Source: Sphingomonas sp. Leaf357 (lineage in GTDB: Bacteria > Pseudomonadota > Alphaproteobacteria > Sphingomonadales > Sphingomonadaceae). From it: a stretch of DNA of 64,000 bases. Below, piece by piece: positions 60,714-64,000 of this stretch (within the stretch, counting starts at the first letter, position 1; the number at the start of each line of letters is the position of its first letter). The notes under the pieces were generated by a model. The model had not been told where the DNA came from, made no database searches, and saw only the letters and a list, made by a program, of their open reading frames with translations. Location of the stretch: positions 2,282,153 through 2,346,152 of the forward strand of contig NZ_LMPM01000001.1 in NCBI RefSeq assembly GCF_001423845.1. The letters are read 5' to 3'. Position numbers and translations under genes: made by a program.

Positions 60714-63484
60714 TGCGTTCGGGTTTGAAGATGATTCACGCGAAGGCGCGAAGGCGCGAAGTAGAAGGTGGGTTCGCGCGGAGCAGCGGAGCCGCGGAGA
60801 TTCCGTTCCATGCGGCATCAGCCGCTCTTCATCGCCAGCGTTGGGAGAGTGGAAGCACGCCGCCGCGCGCGAACCTCCTCCGCGCCTCCGCGGCTCCGCG
60901 TGCATCGTTCTTTCTTCGCGCCTTCGCGCCTTCGCGTGAAAAACTCTTCCTTGTTCTCGCAACGATGCTGGCGGCAACACCCGCAACAGCGCGAGACATC
61001 GACCCCGCCATCGCGGGCATGACGCTCGACGAGAAGGTCGCGCAATTGAAGAGCGGCGCGCCGGCCATCCCTCGGCTCGACCTGCCCGCTTATGACTATT
61101 GGAACGAGGGGCTTCACGGTCTCGCGCGCAATGGTATCGCCACCGTCTTCCCGCAGGCGATCGCGCTGGCGGCGACCTGGGACACGGCGTTGGTCGAGCG
61201 CGTCGGCGACGTGATCTCGACCGAGGCGCGCGCCAAATCCAACGCTTTGCCCAAGGGTGATCGCAAGCGTTATCAGGGGCTGACGATCTGGTCGCCCAAC
61301 ATCAATATCTTCCGCGATCCGCGCTGGGGGCGGGGGCAGGAGACGTACGGCGAGGACCCGTTCCTCACCGGCAGCATGGGCGTCGCGTTCGTGCGCGGCC
61401 TGCAGGGCCCCGATCCGCTTTATCCCAAGGTGATCGCCACGCCCAAGCACCTCGCCGCGCATAGCGGGCCGGAGGCGGGGCGCGATGCGTTCGACGTCGA
61501 CATCAGCCCGCGCGACCGCGAGGCGACCTATCTGCCGGCGTTCCGCATGGCGCTCACCGAGGGCGGGGCGCGATCGGTCATGTGTGCGTACAACTCGATC
61601 CACGGCGTGCCGGTCTGCGCGTCGGAGGCGCTGCTCGACCGAACGCTGCGGCGCGACTGGGGCTGGCGCGGTCTGGTCGTGTCGGACTGCGACGCGATCG
61701 GCAACATCGCCAACTTCCATTACTATCGTCCCGACCATGCGAGCGGATCGGCAGCCGCGATCGCCGCCGGCATGGACCTCAATTGTGGCCGCACCTATGC
61801 CGCCTTGGGGGATGCGGTGCGGCGCGGGCTGGTGCCGGAACGCCTGATCGACACCAGCCTGTCGCGCGTCTTCACCGAACGCCGCGCGCTGGGCGGTGCC
61901 TTCGGCGCTACCAGTCCGTGGGACAAAATCAAGCCGAATCAAGTGGATACGCCTGCCCACCGCGCGCTTGCGCTGGAGGCGGCGCGCAAGGCGATGGTGC
62001 TCGTCGCCAATACCGGCGTGCTCCCGCTGAAGCCCTCCGCCCGCATCGCCGTGATCGGCCCCAACGCCGACAGCCTCGACGTGTTGGAGGCCAACTATCA
62101 CGGCACCGCCGCCGCGCCCGTCACTCCGCTCGCCGCGTTGCGCGCCAACTTCGCCAACATCCGCTACGCCCAAGGCGCAAGCATCGCGGACGGCGTACCC
62201 GTGCCCGTGCCCGACACCGCGCTGAAACTGCTCGGCGAATATTTCCACGGTCCCGACTTCGCCGGCACGCCCGTGGTGCGCGCGGATCGGACGATCGACT
62301 TCGACTGGGATCGCACCGCGCCCGCGGCCGGCATCGACCCGGCTTTCTGGTCCGTCCGCTGGACCGGGACGCTCACCGCGCCGGCGGCGGGCGCCTACGT
62401 GCTGCGGCTGGATGTCCCGCGCTGCTTCGATTGCAAGGGGCATGACCCTTCACGCCTGTGGATCGACGGCACGCTGATCGCCGACGACGACGGCAGCGGC
62501 ACCAAGGTGGAGGTGCCGGTGACGCTCACCGCCGGCGCGCATGATATCCGGATCGAACTTGCTCATAGCGGCGAGGATCAGGGCATGCGCCTGACATGGA
62601 TCGCGCCGCCGGCGGCGCAGATCGCCGAAGCCGTCACGGCGGCACAGGAGTCCGACGCGATCGTCGCGTTCGTCGGCCTGTCCCCCGCCGTCGAGGGCGA
62701 GGCGCTGGGGATCGAGGTGCCAGGTTTCTCCGGCGGCGACCGTACCGATATCGGCCTGCCCGCCGCACAGCAACGCCTGCTCGAAGCAGCGAAGGCGACC
62801 GGCAAGCCGCTGGTCGTCGTGCTGATGAGCGGCAGCGCGGTGGCGCTGCAATGGGCGAAGGAGCATGCCGATGCGATTCTGGTCGGCTGGTATCCGGGGC
62901 AGGCCGGCGGCCAGGCGATCGCCGATACGCTGATCGGGAAGAGCAACCCCGCCGGACGATTGCCCGTGACCTTCTATGCCCGCACCCGCGATCTGCCCGC
63001 GTTCATCGACTACAACATGCGCGAGCGCACCTATCGCTATTTCACCGGTACACCCCTCTGGGGGTTCGGCCATGGCCTGAGCTATACCAGCTTCGCCTAT
63101 GCGGCACCGGTATCTAAGGCGCGCATCGCGGCGGGCGAAACACTCACCGTGGTGGCCAGCGTCACCAACAGCGGCAAGCTGGCGGGAGACGAGGTGGTGC
63201 AGGCCTATCTCGTGCCACCGGCTCCCACCGCCAAGCCCGGTTTCAACGATCCCGTGCTGCAACGCCAGCTCGTCGCCTTCCGCCGCGAGACGCTGAAGCC
63301 CAAGCAGACCAAGCGTGTGACCTTAACGATCGATGCGCGTGCGATGAGCAGCGTCGATGGGGCCGGCAACCGTCGTGTGGCGCCGGGCGAATATCGTCTC
63401 CACGTCGGCGGTGGGCAGCCCGGCGATGGGCCGGGCATCGATACGGTCTTCACCGTCACGGGAACGCAGGACGTGCCGAAATGA
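60713..63484 (+). CDS. GH3 glycosidase with PA14 insert and a repeat-encoded N-terminus, 923 aa
   Basis: Exo-beta-glycosidase (beta-xylosidase or beta-glucosidase type). GH3 N-domain carries the nucleophile Asp325 in WRGLVVSDCDAIGN and substrate motif YNSIHGVPVCAS; the C-domain follows, with a PA14-like insert around residues 520-630 (FWSVRWTGTLTAPAAGAYVL, RLWIDGTLIAD) and a terminal Fn3-like domain. Residues ~8-76 come from an intergenic palindromic repeat inserted in frame, so the hydrophobic signal core (LFLVLATMLAATPATA) is displaced to ~78-93. The ATG at 60713 shares one base with the previous stop. In plant N-glycan loci a GH3 removes core xylose. Confidence 0.88.
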   Translation: MRSGLKMIHAKARRREVEGGFARSSGAAEIPFHAASAALHRQRWESGSTPPRANLLRASAAPRASFFLRAFAPSREKLFLVLATMLAATPATARDIDPAIAGMTLDEKVAQLKSGAPAIPRLDLPAYDYWNEGLHGLARNGIATVFPQAIALAATWDTALVERVGDVISTEARAKSNALPKGDRKRYQGLTIWSPNINIFRDPRWGRGQETYGEDPFLTGSMGVAFVRGLQGPDPLYPKVIATPKHLAAHSGPEAGRDAFDVDISPRDREATYLPAFRMALTEGGARSVMCAYNSIHGVPVCASEALLDRTLRRDWGWRGLVVSDCDAIGNIANFHYYRPDHASGSAAAIAAGMDLNCGRTYAALGDAVRRGLVPERLIDTSLSRVFTERRALGGAFGATSPWDKIKPNQVDTPAHRALALEAARKAMVLVANTGVLPLKPSARIAVIGPNADSLDVLEANYHGTAAAPVTPLAALRANFANIRYAQGASIADGVPVPVPDTALKLLGEYFHGPDFAGTPVVRADRTIDFDWDRTAPAAGIDPAFWSVRWTGTLTAPAAGAYVLRLDVPRCFDCKGHDPSRLWIDGTLIADDDGSGTKVEVPVTLTAGAHDIRIELAHSGEDQGMRLTWIAPPAAQIAEAVTAAQESDAIVAFVGLSPAVEGEALGIEVPGFSGGDRTDIGLPAAQQRLLEAAKATGKPLVVVLMSGSAVALQWAKEHADAILVGWYPGQAGGQAIADTLIGKSNPAGRLPVTFYARTRDLPAFIDYNMRERTYRYFTGTPLWGFGHGLSYTSFAYAAPVSKARIAAGETLTVVASVTNSGKLAGDEVVQAYLVPPAPTAKPGFNDPVLQRQLVAFRRETLKPKQTKRVTLTIDARAMSSVDGAGNRRVAPGEYRLHVGGGQPGDGPGIDTVFTVTGTQDVPK
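60728..60945. repeat. Composite inverted repeat inside the 5' end of the GH3 gene
   Basis: Outer arms GCGAAGGCGCGAAGGCGCGA (from 60738) and CGCGCCTTCGCGCCTTCGCG (to 60938) are inverted; inner arms CGGAGCAGCGGAGCCGCGGA (60780) and CTCCGCGCCTCCGCGGCTCC (60878) are another inverted pair. The block is read through in frame as about 70 residues. Confidence 0.88.
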
Positions 63485-64000
63485 TCGCCCCCCTGATCGA
63501 CCGCCGCACCCTGATCGCCAGTGCCGCGGCTCTGAGCGTGACCGGACCGCTCCGCGCCGCGCCGCCCGCCTTTGCGAGCAAGCGTCCCGCGCTTGCCGAT
63601 CGCCGCTTCACCAGCCCGGCGGTGGAGCGCGAGATCGCACGCGTGTCCGCGAAGATCGCAGACCCAGAACTCGCCTGGATGTTCGGCAATTGCTATCCCA
63701 ACACGCTCGACACCACGGTGTTCATGGGGCGCGTGGATGGCAAGCCAGATGCGTTCGTCATCACCGGCGATATCGACGCGATGTGGCTGCGGGACAGCTC
63801 GGCGCAACTGCATCCGTATCTGCGGTTGGCAGCGAATGACCCGGCCTTGCGCACTCTGTTCCACGGCCTGATCGGCCGGCAGGCGCGCTCGATCCTGATT
63901 GATCCTTATGCCAACGCCTTCATGCACGACCCGGCCGCACGCACGAACCTGTCTTGGTCGCTGAAGGACGTGACCGACATGAAGCCCGGCGTCGCCGAAC
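63481..64000 (+). CDS. GH125 exo-alpha-1,6-mannosidase-like protein (cut by window end)
   Basis: Metal-independent alpha-mannosidase family (DUF1237/GH125). The first 173 residues are present: an RR-containing export signal (MIAPLIDRRTLIASAAALSV), then FTSPAVEREIARVSAKIADP, ELAWMFGNCYPNTLDTTVF, FVITGDIDAMWLRDSSAQLH (conserved catalytic-site segment) and LIGRQARSILIDPYANAFM. The ATG overlaps the GH3 stop by 4 bp. The gene continues past the window. Confidence 0.88.
   Translation, partial: MIAPLIDRRTLIASAAALSVTGPLRAAPPAFASKRPALADRRFTSPAVEREIARVSAKIADPELAWMFGNCYPNTLDTTVFMGRVDGKPDAFVITGDIDAMWLRDSSAQLHPYLRLAANDPALRTLFHGLIGRQARSILIDPYANAFMHDPAARTNLSWSLKDVTDMKPGVAE

Noticed and set aside
57480..60986. 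1168-aa open frame on the minus strand opposite the beta-mannosidases
   Set aside because: Arg/Ala/Gly/His-rich text without domains; mirror frame of GC-rich genes whose real products have complete catalytic motifs.

Overview
The window comes from a GC-rich alphaproteobacterium, most likely a Sphingomonas or close relative. The support is the style of the TonB-dependent receptors (two large ones), the minus-strand order lapA-pyrF-trpF-trpB-trpA-accD-folC, the betaine-lipid genes, and several families of short palindromic intergenic repeats common in sphingomonads. All functional names come from reading the protein sequences; no database search was run.

Layout. 1-3 kb: small unknown genes, a secreted Arg/Asp-rich peptide, a Phd-type antitoxin beside a frameshifted PIN toxin, and a low-GC orphan membrane protein. 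3-7.7 kb: UvrD/PcrA helicase, a GFA-like zinc protein, an exported aspartyl protease with a PDZ-like tail, and a DUF1579-like protein. 7.7-11.9 kb: a phosphate-starvation block with betaine-lipid synthases btaA and btaB, an NTF2-like protein and a PiT phosphate transporter; both transcription units are preceded by three 7-bp repeats at exact 11-bp spacing (Pho-box architecture). 12-17.4 kb: an MHS-type MFS transporter, rsmD, an RluB-type pseudouridine synthase, a single-domain response regulator and an AmpG-like permease. 17.5-24.7 kb: the minus-strand housekeeping operon, studded with repeats and carrying a DUF559 endonuclease gene between accD and folC. 24.9-29 kb: a protein with four tandem ISTVQ repeats, a large patatin-like protein, an EEP-family phosphohydrolase and tRNA-Thr(TGT).

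29-39.6 kb: a compact aromatic-catabolism island. A LysR regulator is followed by an FAD hydroxylase, a type I extradiol dioxygenase (H146/H200/E251), an alpha/beta hydrolase resembling the C-C hydrolase of nicotine breakdown, a membrane protein, a TonB receptor, a double EthD protein, an SDR, an FAH-family protein and a cupin. Most neighbours overlap by 4 bp or are closely spaced. A shared 10-bp motif precedes both the hydroxylase and the receptor.

39.7-64 kb: a glycan utilisation locus built from two divergent arms. The minus arm is cutC, a GntR regulator, a SIS-type glucosamine-6-phosphate deaminase, nagA, a fused EIIA-HPr-EI PTS protein and a NagE-type permease. The plus arm is a TonB receptor followed by GH2, GH20, two tandem GH2 beta-mannosidases, GH3 and GH125 (cut by the window end), almost all with overlapping start and stop codons. 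Together these activities fit dismantling of N-linked glycans, probably of plant type: oligosaccharide enters through the receptor, exo-glycosidases trim it in the periplasm, GlcNAc enters by the PTS as GlcNAc-6-P, and NagA and the SIS deaminase feed it to glycolysis.
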